Under the pieces are notes generated by a model. That model saw nothing but the letters and a program-made list of their open reading frames with translations, was not told the DNA's origin and ran no database searches. 64,000 bases of DNA, taken from the NCBI GenBank assembly GCA_025923195.1, contig JAICGJ010000009.1, forward strand, positions 1 through 64,000, read 5' to 3'. How positions within the stretch are numbered: position 1 is the stretch's first letter; each line of letters opens with the position of its first letter. The stretch comes from Chryseolinea sp. Lineage in GTDB: Bacteria > Bacteroidota > Bacteroidia > Cytophagales > Cyclobacteriaceae. The position numbers and the translations under genes were made by a program. Shown here one piece after another: positions 32,838-41,412 of the stretch.

Positions 32838-33649
32838 TGATACCGGACTTGCGCGAGATGTTCAAAAGACGAAACGTATGTGTGCTTATTCCTACATACA
32901 ATAATGAACAAACACTGGCACGCGTAATACAAAGTGTATTAACATTTACAGATCAGGTCATCGTAGTCAACGATGGGTCGACGGATAGCACGACCGTGGT
33001 GCTTCAGGAGTTTCCGCAGATAGAACTCGTGAGCTACTTGCAGAACAAAGGTAAGGGATATGCGCTACGGACAGGATTTCAGCGTGCAGTAGAGGCAGGG
33101 TATTCGTACGCAATCACAATCGATTCAGATGGACAACACTTCGCAGAAGACCTGGGTAAGTTTCTTATGAAACTTGAGAAGCACCCTGCAGCAATTATCG
33201 TAGGCGCCCGCAATATGGAACAGGCCAGCGTACCTGGCAAAAGCAGCTTTGGAAACAAGTTCTCTAATTTTTGGTTTTGGGTGGAGACAGGCATAAAAAT
33301 GAGTGATACTCAAAGCGGTTATCGGCTTTATCCGGTGAAACTCATGGAGCAGATGCGATTCTTAACAAACAAATTTGAGTTTGAAATTGAGGTGCTGGTG
33401 ACCTCTGCCTGGCGAGGAATCGAAATAGTTGAAGTTCCCGTTCGTGTATACTATGCAGAAAAGGAAAATCGGATTTCGCATTTCAGACCTTTTACGGACT
33501 TCACGCGAATCAGTATCCTCAATACCTTCCTTGTTATTATTGCGTTGCTTTACATAAAGCCTAGGGATTTTTTCCGAGGCATTAAAAAAAAAAATTCAGA
33601 CAATCGGTTTACGATCAACTTTTTGATCCCAACGAATCTGATTGGATAA
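32837..33649 (+). CDS. Glycosyltransferase family 2, probably the N-terminal part of a GT2-DUF2062 protein
   Basis: A 270-residue GT-A fold glycosyltransferase. Nucleotide-sugar motifs are 'CVLIPTYNNEQTLARVI', 'VVNDGSTDST' and 'TIDSDGQHF', in the order of dolichyl-phosphate mannosyltransferase-like enzymes. The last about 20 residues (after 'RGIKKK') look non-native: they follow an A11 run at 33584-33594. In the -1 frame after this run the sequence continues without a stop into the DUF2062 membrane domain at 33679. In related bacteria these two domains are often one protein. The gene therefore appears to be broken by, or to need, a frameshift. It may glycosylate the pigment or its lipid. Confidence 0.88.
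   Translation: MIPDLREMFKRRNVCVLIPTYNNEQTLARVIQSVLTFTDQVIVVNDGSTDSTTVVLQEFPQIELVSYLQNKGKGYALRTGFQRAVEAGYSYAITIDSDGQHFAEDLGKFLMKLEKHPAAIIVGARNMEQASVPGKSSFGNKFSNFWFWVETGIKMSDTQSGYRLYPVKLMEQMRFLTNKFEFEIEVLVTSAWRGIEIVEVPVRVYYAEKENRISHFRPFTDFTRISILNTFLVIIALLYIKPRDFFRGIKKKNSDNRFTINFLIPTNLIG
33584..33594 (+). other. A11 homopolymer, probable frameshift site
   Basis: Eleven consecutive A residues in the glycosyltransferase gene. With twelve the reading frame would run uninterrupted from 32837 to 34014. In the -1 frame the codons from 33586 to 34014 have no stop, while a TAA at 33583-33585 closes this frame immediately before the run, so the junction must be at or just after the run. Confidence 0.8.
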
Positions 33650-33678
33650 AAGCCTGTTCAATTGGGTTTGGTGTTTTC

Positions 33679-34014
33679 ATGGGTATTGTACCTGTGTGGG
33701 GATTTCAGCTAATCATCGCTATTACATTGGCCTTTCTCCTTCGGTTAAATAAAATATTAGTTATCCTGGCGGCGAATATTAGTATACCACCGATGATACC
33801 GCTGATTTTATTTCTTAGCCACCTCGCCGGATCAATTTGGATGGGCGACGATGCGCAACATATTTCTTTTAGCGATGAGATAACTTTGGAGCGTGTTAAA
33901 ACCAGCTTTGTTCAATACGTTTTGGGCGCCATTACACTGGCGTTTGCAGCGGGGATATTCTTTTTCGGCCTTACATATCTGGTATTGAAGTTTTTTAAGC
34001 GTCAGAAGATTTGA
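33679..34014 (+). CDS. DUF2062 membrane domain protein (probable C-terminal part of the glycosyltransferase gene)
   Basis: From the first ATG this encodes 111 residues with two to three membrane helices, but the frame is open back to 33586, and the upstream codons read 'SVYDQLFDPNESDWIKACSI' and then 'GFGVFMGIVPVWGFQ', which is the usual beginning of a DUF2062 domain. The ATG lies inside the conserved helix, so independent translation from 33679 would make a truncated domain. DUF2062 domains are found alone or fused behind GT2 domains. I regard this as the second half of the gene at 32837. The MMPL gene starts four bases after its stop. Confidence 0.8.
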   Translation: MGIVPVWGFQLIIAITLAFLLRLNKILVILAANISIPPMIPLILFLSHLAGSIWMGDDAQHISFSDEITLERVKTSFVQYVLGAITLAFAAGIFFFGLTYLVLKFFKRQKI

Positions 34015-34017
34015 TGT

Positions 34018-37000
34018 ATGGCAACGCTTTTCATAAATATTTATGAGTTTTTTAAGAAGCGAAAATTTCTTTTCTGGACGGCTTTTATTGTGACGTTGGG
34101 TTTGTTTGCAATCGGGGCTTCCCGGATTGCTCTGGAAGAAGATGTATCTAAGTTTTTTCCAGATGATGAACGCGTCGAAAAGTTGAGCTACGTTTTTCAG
34201 AATTCCAAGTTTGTTGAAAGGATCGTAGTTATGATTTCGGTGACCGACAGTGCCACTGCTCCTCAACCAGACAGTTTGGTTTCCTACGCTCAAGCGCTCG
34301 CCTCACGAATGGATCGTGAGTTGAAACCATTCATCAAAGAGCTCACTATACAGATCGATGATGAAAAGATTCTAGGACTGTTTGCAACCATTTATGATCA
34401 TTTACCCATTTTTCTGGATGAGCAAGACTATTCTAAGCTGGATTCACTCATTCGACCAGAGAACGTAAACAAGACATTGGAGAGTAACTATCGACAGCTG
34501 ATTTCACCTGCTGGCGTTTTAGTAAAAAGAATTATCGTAAAAGACCCGTTGGGTTTTTCCTTACTGCCGCTTCAAAAATTAAGACAGCTTCAATACGATG
34601 AAAATTTTGCACTATACGACGGCTATATCTTGACCAAGGATCGGCGGCATTTGGTCTTTTTTATTTCCCCAGTTTTTCCGCCAAATGACACCGGGAATAA
34701 TTCAAGGTTTGTAAATCAACTCGACGCCCTACTGAAAGATATGTCTTCTGACTATCCGAAGCTTCAAGCATCATATTTTGGTGCACCCGTCGTTGCCGCG
34801 GGTAATGCGCTACAATTACGGAAGGATTCGGCGGTCACGATGAGTCTCGTCATTGTTTTCCTGACAGCGTTTCTGATTGCATTCTTTAGGAAGAAGAGGA
34901 TACCATTTTTAATTTTAATTCCCGTGGTATTTGGTGCCTTGTTTTCGCTTTGTTGCATCTTCATGATAAAAGGATCGATCTCAATCCTGGCCATTGCGGC
35001 CGGTTCCGTGATCCTTGGTATCGCTGTTAATTATTCGCTACACTTTTTGTCTCACCTCAAGCATACCGGCAGTCACAAAGAAGTAATCCGAGACTTGGTA
35101 CGACCATTGACTATGGGAAGCGCCACTACAGTAGTCGCTTTTTTTTGCCTGCAATTTGCGAATGCCGCCGTACTTCGGGATGTTGGATTGTTTGCGGGAT
35201 TCAGTCTGATCGGCGCAGCGCTGTGCTCACTTATTTTCTTGCCTCATTTTATTCCGGAAAATTTGCTTGTAAATCAGAATGAGCGTTGGATCGAGCGGAC
35301 ATCACTTTCTGTTTTTGATTCTAACCGTTACGTTGCGCTTGTAATCCTGCTGGCAACTCCCGTCTTGCTGTACTTTGCAAGGCACGTGACTTTCAACAGT
35401 GACATGAACAAATTGAATTTCATGGTACCCGAATTGCGAGAGTCACAACGGCGTCTGGAAACACTCAATCGATCTTCGCTTACGTCGCTGTACGTTGTTT
35501 CTGACGCGGAAAATCTACAGTCTGCATTGCAAAAGAATGAGACAGTAACGCCGGTGCTGAGGTCACTGGAAAACGATAATAGAATTAATAAGTATTCTTC
35601 TGTCTCAACATTTCTTATATCGGATTCACTTCAGAGAATCAGAATATCAAGGTGGAACGACTTCTGGAAAACAAGAAAAGATACAGTTGCGAACGTTGTT
35701 AGGGTGAAGAGTAAGCAGCTCAGATTTTCCGAGCAGATCGTGCGAAATTTTGAATCGCTGCTTTCAAAAACTTATGTAGGGGGTGATTCTGCAGTTACAA
35801 ATCAGATCCGGGCCGCTTTTTTTGAGGACTACATTATTGAGAAAGATGATCAAGCAACCGTTATCTCTTTGGTTAATGTCAGTCCATCCGATAAAAATTT
35901 CGTTTACGAGCGATTGCGAAGTTATCCTGTTCACGCCTTTGATAGGCAGATGCTTACAAACCTTTTTGTGGAATATGTGAATGCGGACTTTAATTTCATT
36001 GTAACCTTTACAGCAGTCCTGGTCTTTTTTGCATTGCTGATCCTATACGGCAGAATCGAATTGACCCTAATCACGTTCCTTCCTATGCTGATAACCTGGA
36101 TCTGGATACTGGGAATCATGGCGCTAGCAGGAATTGAATTTAATATTATCAACATCATGGTCTCTACTTTCATCTTCGGTTTAGGAGATGATTATAGTAT
36201 TTTCACCATGGATGGATTGTTGCAGGAATACCGGCTGGGAAAGAAAACTCTGCCATCCATCCGGACTTCCATTTTCTTGTCAGCCGTCACAACCATTGCT
36301 GGCCTTGGCGTCCTAATCTTTGCACAGCATCCTGCACTACGATCCATTGCGACAATCTCTATTATTGGCATCACGTGCGTTTTCATTATGTCTCAAACCA
36401 TCGAACCATTCTTATTTAGGTGGCTTGTAACGAATCGGATAAAGAGGGGATTGACGCCTATGACATTTCGTGGAATTTTCCGAACCACCTTCACATATTC
36501 GCTGTTCGTTACGGGGGCCATTTTACTTACCCTCGTCGGATCAGTTCTAAGATTGGTTCCCTTTGGCAAGAAGTATATCAAGCTATTCTATCATTCAATG
36601 CTGCGGTTTTTTGCCCGCGTTGTCATTTATGTTGAACCCAGCGTTACAAAAAAAATAATAAATGTCAATTCCGATACGTTCTCCAGATCGAGTGTAATTA
36701 TCGCCAATCATTCTTCTGTTCTTGATATTCTGCTAACGATCATGCTGCATCCCAAACTTATTTTGGTGACCAATAAGTGGGTGTGGAATTCTCCCGTGTT
36801 TGGTAGTGTCGTCCGGTTGGCAGACTACTATCCAGTAAGCGAAGGAGTTGAAGATAGCATTGACAAACTGACGGATCGCTTTCGCGAAGGTTACTCATTG
36901 ATTGTGTTCCCCGAAGGTACCCGATCGGAAAATGGGATGATCAACCGGTTCCACAAAGGAGCCTTTTACATCGCAGAGCGATTCCAGCTTTCCGTGCAGC

Positions 37001-37848
37001 CATTACTTATCCACGGCGCTGCCGATGCTATTCCAAAAGGTACTTTTTACCTCAATGCGGGTCAGCTAACGCTCAAATTTCTTCGCCGGATAGACCATAC
37101 GGATCAAGCTTATGGACAGGGATATTCCGACCGCACAAAAACAATCAGCAAATATTTTAAGCAGCAGTTTGCATTGCTGAAGCGAGAAGTCGAATCGCCC
37201 AAGTACTTTTCACATAAACTTCTTTCAAATTACATTTACAAGGGCCCTGTTCTGGAATGGTATCTGCGCGTTAAGTTAAGACTCGAGAAGTATTATACAC
37301 CATTTCACGAATTGCTACCTCAAAGGGGGTCCATACTGGATCTGGGCTGTGGATATGGATTCCTCTGTTATATGCTTCAGTTTTTATCAGCTGATAGAAC
37401 AATTACGGGTGTGGACTATGATGAAGAAAAAATTGATGTTGCGAACCACGGCTATTTGAAGTCCGACAGGCTCCGGTTCTGTGCTGCAGACGTAAGAAAT
37501 TTTCCCTTGCAAAAATATGATGGCATCGTCTTAAGCGACGTTTTGCATTATCTTCCTTCTCTTGCACAAGAAACTTTGTTGGGGCAGGCTCTTGATGCGC
37601 TTAACCAAGACGGTATTCTGGTGATTAGAGAAGGAATTGTTGATCTTAGAGAGCGGCATCAAGGGACTCAGATTACGGAGTTTTTTAGTGTAAAACTCTT
37701 GAAGTTTAATAAGTCCGTCAACGCGCTTAATTTTTTATCGGGTGAAACCATTAAGAGGATAGCGAATAATAAGGGATTTACCGTAGAGGTCGACGATGAT
37801 GCAAAATATACCTCGAATGTTATTTTTGTAATAAGGAAAAAGCATTGA
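34018..37848 (+). CDS. MMPL exporter - PlsC acyltransferase - methyltransferase fusion
   Basis: A 1276-residue three-part protein. Residues about 1-850 form an RND/MMPL-type exporter with two repeats, each one helix, a periplasmic loop ('EEDVSKFFPDDERVE' in the first) and a bundle of five helices. Residues about 860-1060 are a PlsC-like acyltransferase with HX4D in 'IANHSSVLDI' (His near 898) and 'VFPEGTRSENG'. Residues about 1100-1276 are a class I methyltransferase with 'ILDLGCGYGF'. MMPL proteins move lipids and polyketides across the inner membrane, so the fusion would couple acylation and methylation of the product to its export. Separate genes encode such parts in Proteobacterial aryl-polyene clusters. 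Confidence 0.9.
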   Translation: MATLFINIYEFFKKRKFLFWTAFIVTLGLFAIGASRIALEEDVSKFFPDDERVEKLSYVFQNSKFVERIVVMISVTDSATAPQPDSLVSYAQALASRMDRELKPFIKELTIQIDDEKILGLFATIYDHLPIFLDEQDYSKLDSLIRPENVNKTLESNYRQLISPAGVLVKRIIVKDPLGFSLLPLQKLRQLQYDENFALYDGYILTKDRRHLVFFISPVFPPNDTGNNSRFVNQLDALLKDMSSDYPKLQASYFGAPVVAAGNALQLRKDSAVTMSLVIVFLTAFLIAFFRKKRIPFLILIPVVFGALFSLCCIFMIKGSISILAIAAGSVILGIAVNYSLHFLSHLKHTGSHKEVIRDLVRPLTMGSATTVVAFFCLQFANAAVLRDVGLFAGFSLIGAALCSLIFLPHFIPENLLVNQNERWIERTSLSVFDSNRYVALVILLATPVLLYFARHVTFNSDMNKLNFMVPELRESQRRLETLNRSSLTSLYVVSDAENLQSALQKNETVTPVLRSLENDNRINKYSSVSTFLISDSLQRIRISRWNDFWKTRKDTVANVVRVKSKQLRFSEQIVRNFESLLSKTYVGGDSAVTNQIRAAFFEDYIIEKDDQATVISLVNVSPSDKNFVYERLRSYPVHAFDRQMLTNLFVEYVNADFNFIVTFTAVLVFFALLILYGRIELTLITFLPMLITWIWILGIMALAGIEFNIINIMVSTFIFGLGDDYSIFTMDGLLQEYRLGKKTLPSIRTSIFLSAVTTIAGLGVLIFAQHPALRSIATISIIGITCVFIMSQTIEPFLFRWLVTNRIKRGLTPMTFRGIFRTTFTYSLFVTGAILLTLVGSVLRLVPFGKKYIKLFYHSMLRFFARVVIYVEPSVTKKIINVNSDTFSRSSVIIANHSSVLDILLTIMLHPKLILVTNKWVWNSPVFGSVVRLADYYPVSEGVEDSIDKLTDRFREGYSLIVFPEGTRSENGMINRFHKGAFYIAERFQLSVQPLLIHGAADAIPKGTFYLNAGQLTLKFLRRIDHTDQAYGQGYSDRTKTISKYFKQQFALLKREVESPKYFSHKLLSNYIYKGPVLEWYLRVKLRLEKYYTPFHELLPQRGSILDLGCGYGFLCYMLQFLSADRTITGVDYDEEKIDVANHGYLKSDRLRFCAADVRNFPLQKYDGIVLSDVLHYLPSLAQETLLGQALDALNQDGILVIREGIVDLRERHQGTQITEFFSVKLLKFNKSVNALNFLSGETIKRIANNKGFTVEVDDDAKYTSNVIFVIRKKH

Positions 37849-37881
37849 AAAATTGAGCTTTGAGTTCATCACCAAACAGGA

Positions 37882-39408
37882 ATGGCAGAACAGCATGACG
37901 TGGTTATAGTAGGTAGCGGGTTGGGAGGCCTTGCATGTGGAACGATTCTGGCAAAGGAAGGATATAAGGTTTGCATCCTTGAGAAGAATAAACAGATTGG
38001 TGGCAACCTTCAGACATATGTTCGCGACAGGGTCATTTTTGATTCGGGAGTTCATTACGTAGGAGGATTGGACAAAGGCCAAAACCTCTATCAATTGTTC
38101 AAATACCTCGGCATCATGGATAAGCTCAAACTTCGAAGGCTTGATCTCGACGTTTTTGATGCTATTATTTTTGAGGGAGACCCCGTGGTTTATAAGTACG
38201 CACAAGGTTATGAGAATTTTATCAAGACCCTGGCAACGCAATTTCCGGATGAAGAGCAAGCGCTCCGAAATTATTGCAGCGCGATCCGCGAGGTGTGCGG
38301 TAAATTCCCTTTGTATAATCTTCGAAGCGGTGGCGGATTGTTTGAAAAAATGACGGCGCTTGAAATGGATACCAAGACATTTATTGAATCAATAACCAGC
38401 AATAAAAAACTTCAGAATGTTTTGGCGGGAAATAACTTGTTGTATGCGGGCGTTGCGTACAAAACTCCTTTCTATGTACATGCGCTAATTGTGAACAGTT
38501 ATATTGAAAGCTCATACCGCTTTATTAATGGAGGATCTCAGATCTCAAAATATTTATCAAAAGAGATTCATGCCCACCATGGTAAGATCGTGAAGCGTGT
38601 AAGGGTGACTAAGTTACATGAGGAAGGTGGTGAAGTTGCGTATGCCGAGACCGATAAGGGCGATCGATATTACGGAAAACTTTTTATCTCTAACATTCAC
38701 CCATCCCAAACGTTGGATATGTTGGAGAGTACAATAATCAAGAAAGCTTATCGCAACCGCATAAAAAGTCTGGAAAATTCCATTTCTACATTTTATGTCA
38801 ATGTCGTAATGAAGAAAAATTCTTTCAGGCATTTCAACCATAACTATTATTATTTTGAACAGGAAGACCCATGGGGGGTATTGAACTATACTCAGGAGAA
38901 TTGGCCACTGGGTTTTGCTTTGTTTTTTACCACTTCAGCCGAAGATGAACAATTCACCGAAGGCGTTACGGTCATGGCCTACATGCGCTTCGACGATGTA
39001 AAAAAATGGGAGCATACATTTAACACTGTATCTGATGAATCCAGCCGAGGTGAAGATTATGAAGCATTTAAGCAAGAGAAGGCCGAGGTATTGTTCAATA
39101 TGGTTGAACGACGATTCCCGGGATTCAAATCATGCATCAAGTCTTACACCACAGCCACCCCACTTTCCGCACGTGATTACATCGGTAACGAGGATGGCTC
39201 ATTATATGGACTAACTAAAGACTACCGCGATCCTTTAAAATCATTTATTTCACCACGAACCAAGATACCGAATTTGTTGCTTACAGGACAGAACCTAAAC
39301 CTCCATGGCGTTTTGGGCGTCACAGTTAGTGCCGTGCTTACAGCATCGCAGATTTTAGGGATGGACTATATTTTAGACAAAGTACAAGATGCTCAAAAGG
39401 ATAGCTAA
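37882..39408 (+). CDS. CrtI-like FAD-dependent oxidoreductase
   Basis: A 508-residue flavoprotein of the phytoene desaturase/carotenoid isomerase family. The FAD motif is 'VVIVGSGLGGLACGTILAKE' near the N-terminus and the C-terminal FAD-binding segment is 'LLLTGQNLNLHGVLGV'. 'IGGNLQTY' and 'FDSGVHYVGG' are family motifs. Relatives act on long conjugated polyenes, as desaturases or isomerases; here it may isomerise or saturate double bonds of the pigment. It starts 33 bases after the MMPL fusion and overlaps the C45 gene by 20 bases. Confidence 0.87.
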   Translation: MAEQHDVVIVGSGLGGLACGTILAKEGYKVCILEKNKQIGGNLQTYVRDRVIFDSGVHYVGGLDKGQNLYQLFKYLGIMDKLKLRRLDLDVFDAIIFEGDPVVYKYAQGYENFIKTLATQFPDEEQALRNYCSAIREVCGKFPLYNLRSGGGLFEKMTALEMDTKTFIESITSNKKLQNVLAGNNLLYAGVAYKTPFYVHALIVNSYIESSYRFINGGSQISKYLSKEIHAHHGKIVKRVRVTKLHEEGGEVAYAETDKGDRYYGKLFISNIHPSQTLDMLESTIIKKAYRNRIKSLENSISTFYVNVVMKKNSFRHFNHNYYYFEQEDPWGVLNYTQENWPLGFALFFTTSAEDEQFTEGVTVMAYMRFDDVKKWEHTFNTVSDESSRGEDYEAFKQEKAEVLFNMVERRFPGFKSCIKSYTTATPLSARDYIGNEDGSLYGLTKDYRDPLKSFISPRTKIPNLLLTGQNLNLHGVLGVTVSAVLTASQILGMDYILDKVQDAQKDS

Positions 39409-41044
39409 AATTCTTGCCTGGTTTGTCTCTATAGTTGTCCTGGGCTTGCTTGGATTAATGATGTATGTCCGAGCCGTAGCTACCATTGACGAGCCCATAC
39501 CGGAATCGTTGCAGTCGCTAAATGCTCAAGTTGTGGAAATTGATACCGGATTATTCAAGGTCGATAACAATTGGTTCAAAAAAAGCGAGAGTGGACTGTA
39601 CGAATTGTACGTTGAGGGACAGCCTTTTGAGCGTGGTGTAGCGAATGGTAAGCTAACCCGCGAATTGGTACATTACCAGGAACAGGTTTTTACAGAACAG
39701 ATTCACAGACTAGTACCTTCTGACTTTTATCTGCAGATCTTAAAGAATTTTGTAGGCTGGTTCAATCGCAACCTACAAGACAACGTAATCAAAGAGTACC
39801 AACTGGAAATTTTGGGAGTGTCTTATTCAGCATCACACGAGTTCGACGATATCGCGCCGCCATATCAGCGTATTTTGAACTATCATGCTGCGCATGATAT
39901 AGGACATGCGTTGCAAAATATGTCGCTGGTTGGATGTACGGCATTTGCAACATGGAGCGACAAGTCGGAAGATTCGACGCTGATCATTGGACGAAATTTT
40001 GATTTCTACGTAGGCGACGATTTCGCGCGTGACAAAATTGTTGCTTTTTACAAGCCCGCCGAGGGGCACAAATTCATGATGGTTACCTTTGGAGGTATGA
40101 CGGGTGTGTTATCGGGAATGAATGATCAGGGTCTGACCGTCACCATCAACGCGGCTAAGTCGGATATCCCATCAGGCGCTGCAACTCCCGTCACGTTGGT
40201 AACACGCGAAATTCTTCAATATGCATCCACTATTCGTGAAGCATATGACATTGTTGCAAAGAGAAAAGTGTTTGTTGCAGAATCATTCTTGATCGGTTCC
40301 GGTAAAGAAGGGAAAGCTTCAATCATTGAGAAAACCCCGGAAAGGGTTGACCTGGTTGAAGCTCACGGCAATGCTATACTTAGCACCAACCACTTCCTGG
40401 GACCGAAATTGGGCATGACTCGGTTAAACCAGATTCATATTAAGACCGGCGCTTCTGCATACCGGTATCAAAGGCTGTCAGAGCTGCTTATTGATGGGCA
40501 AAATTCAGTCGCCAGGACCGCCGCGATTTTGCGCGATCAACGAGGCCTCCAAGATAAGGACATCGGTCTAGGAAATGAAAAAGCAATTAACCAGCTGGTT
40601 GCCCATCATGCTGTAATATTTCAACCGGCAAGAAAACTCATGTGGGTGTCCACTGCGCCATGGCAGCTCGGAAAATTTGTTTGCTATGACCTTGAGCAAG
40701 CTTTTGCCTACGAGGCAACGATCAACGAAGAAATCCATCTCGGTGAATATACCATCCCTGCCGACTCTTTTTTACTTACTCCGGAATATAACGACTATGT
40801 CAAATTTAGCAAGTACAGGTTTCCATTTAACCCTCATACAGATACTCATCCAGATAGTATTATCAAATGGAATCCTAATTCATATCACGCTTATATGCTT
40901 GCGGCTGATTATTATTTTGACAGGAAGAACTGGGCAGGAGCGATTCCATTGTACGAAAAAGGGCTGACTAAGGAAGTCGCAACTGAACAGGAGCGCTACC
41001 ATATGGAAAGAAATCTTGATCAATGCAAAAAAAACATCAAATGA
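39389..41044 (+). CDS. C45-type acyltransferase/hydrolase (Ntn fold), membrane anchored
   Basis: A 551-residue protein with one N-terminal membrane helix (about residues 8-30) and an acyl-CoA:6-aminopenicillanic-acid-acyltransferase-like (peptidase C45) domain. The probable nucleophile is Cys183 in 'SLVGCTAFATW', revealed by autocleavage in family members; 'IIGRNFDF' and 'SGMNDQGLTVTINA' are conserved strands. The last about 45 residues look like a TPR-like helical repeat ('SYHAYMLAADYYFDRKNWAGA'). Family members cleave or form amide bonds with acyl groups, so this may acylate or de-acylate a pigment-lipid conjugate in the periplasm. The link to the pigment is by position only. Confidence 0.82.
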   Translation: MLKRIAKILAWFVSIVVLGLLGLMMYVRAVATIDEPIPESLQSLNAQVVEIDTGLFKVDNNWFKKSESGLYELYVEGQPFERGVANGKLTRELVHYQEQVFTEQIHRLVPSDFYLQILKNFVGWFNRNLQDNVIKEYQLEILGVSYSASHEFDDIAPPYQRILNYHAAHDIGHALQNMSLVGCTAFATWSDKSEDSTLIIGRNFDFYVGDDFARDKIVAFYKPAEGHKFMMVTFGGMTGVLSGMNDQGLTVTINAAKSDIPSGAATPVTLVTREILQYASTIREAYDIVAKRKVFVAESFLIGSGKEGKASIIEKTPERVDLVEAHGNAILSTNHFLGPKLGMTRLNQIHIKTGASAYRYQRLSELLIDGQNSVARTAAILRDQRGLQDKDIGLGNEKAINQLVAHHAVIFQPARKLMWVSTAPWQLGKFVCYDLEQAFAYEATINEEIHLGEYTIPADSFLLTPEYNDYVKFSKYRFPFNPHTDTHPDSIIKWNPNSYHAYMLAADYYFDRKNWAGAIPLYEKGLTKEVATEQERYHMERNLDQCKKNIK

Positions 41045-41412
41045 TAATAGGTATAGGTATCGATATGATCGAGGTCGAGCGTGTTATGGAAAAGATCAAT
41101 AGCGACAAAGGCTTTCGCGAGAAGGTTTTTTCAATTAGTGAGATTGATTTCTGTGAATCCAATCGGAAATTTGAAAATTATGCCGCCAGGTTTGCTGCAA
41201 AGGAAGCATTTTTAAAGGCGACAGGCTTTGGATTGTTACTAGGATATGATCTTTCCAAGATCGAAGTAGTGAACGATGTCAATGGAAAACCCTCTATCCT
41301 CCTTCGTGGAAATTTTGAGGATCTTGCAAAACAAAATAATTGGAATAAAATACATTTGTCTCTTTCTCATTTAAAGCAGGTTGCCTGTGCAGTCGTTATC
41401 ATTGAAAAATGA
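41041..41412 (+). CDS. Holo-ACP synthase (4'-phosphopantetheinyl transferase, AcpS type)
   Basis: A 123-residue AcpS-like enzyme that would transfer phosphopantetheine from CoA to the cluster ACPs. 'IGIGIDMIEVERV' contains the metal-binding Asp, and 'FAAKEAFLKATGFG' is the second motif with the Glu and Lys ligands; 'SLSHLKQVACAVV' closes the fold. ATG 41041 is chosen because it begins MIIGIGID, the standard AcpS N-terminus, and overlaps the preceding stop (ATGA). A dedicated copy inside the cluster suggests pigment-specific ACP activation. Confidence 0.92.
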   Translation: MIIGIGIDMIEVERVMEKINSDKGFREKVFSISEIDFCESNRKFENYAARFAAKEAFLKATGFGLLLGYDLSKIEVVNDVNGKPSILLRGNFEDLAKQNNWNKIHLSLSHLKQVACAVVIIEK

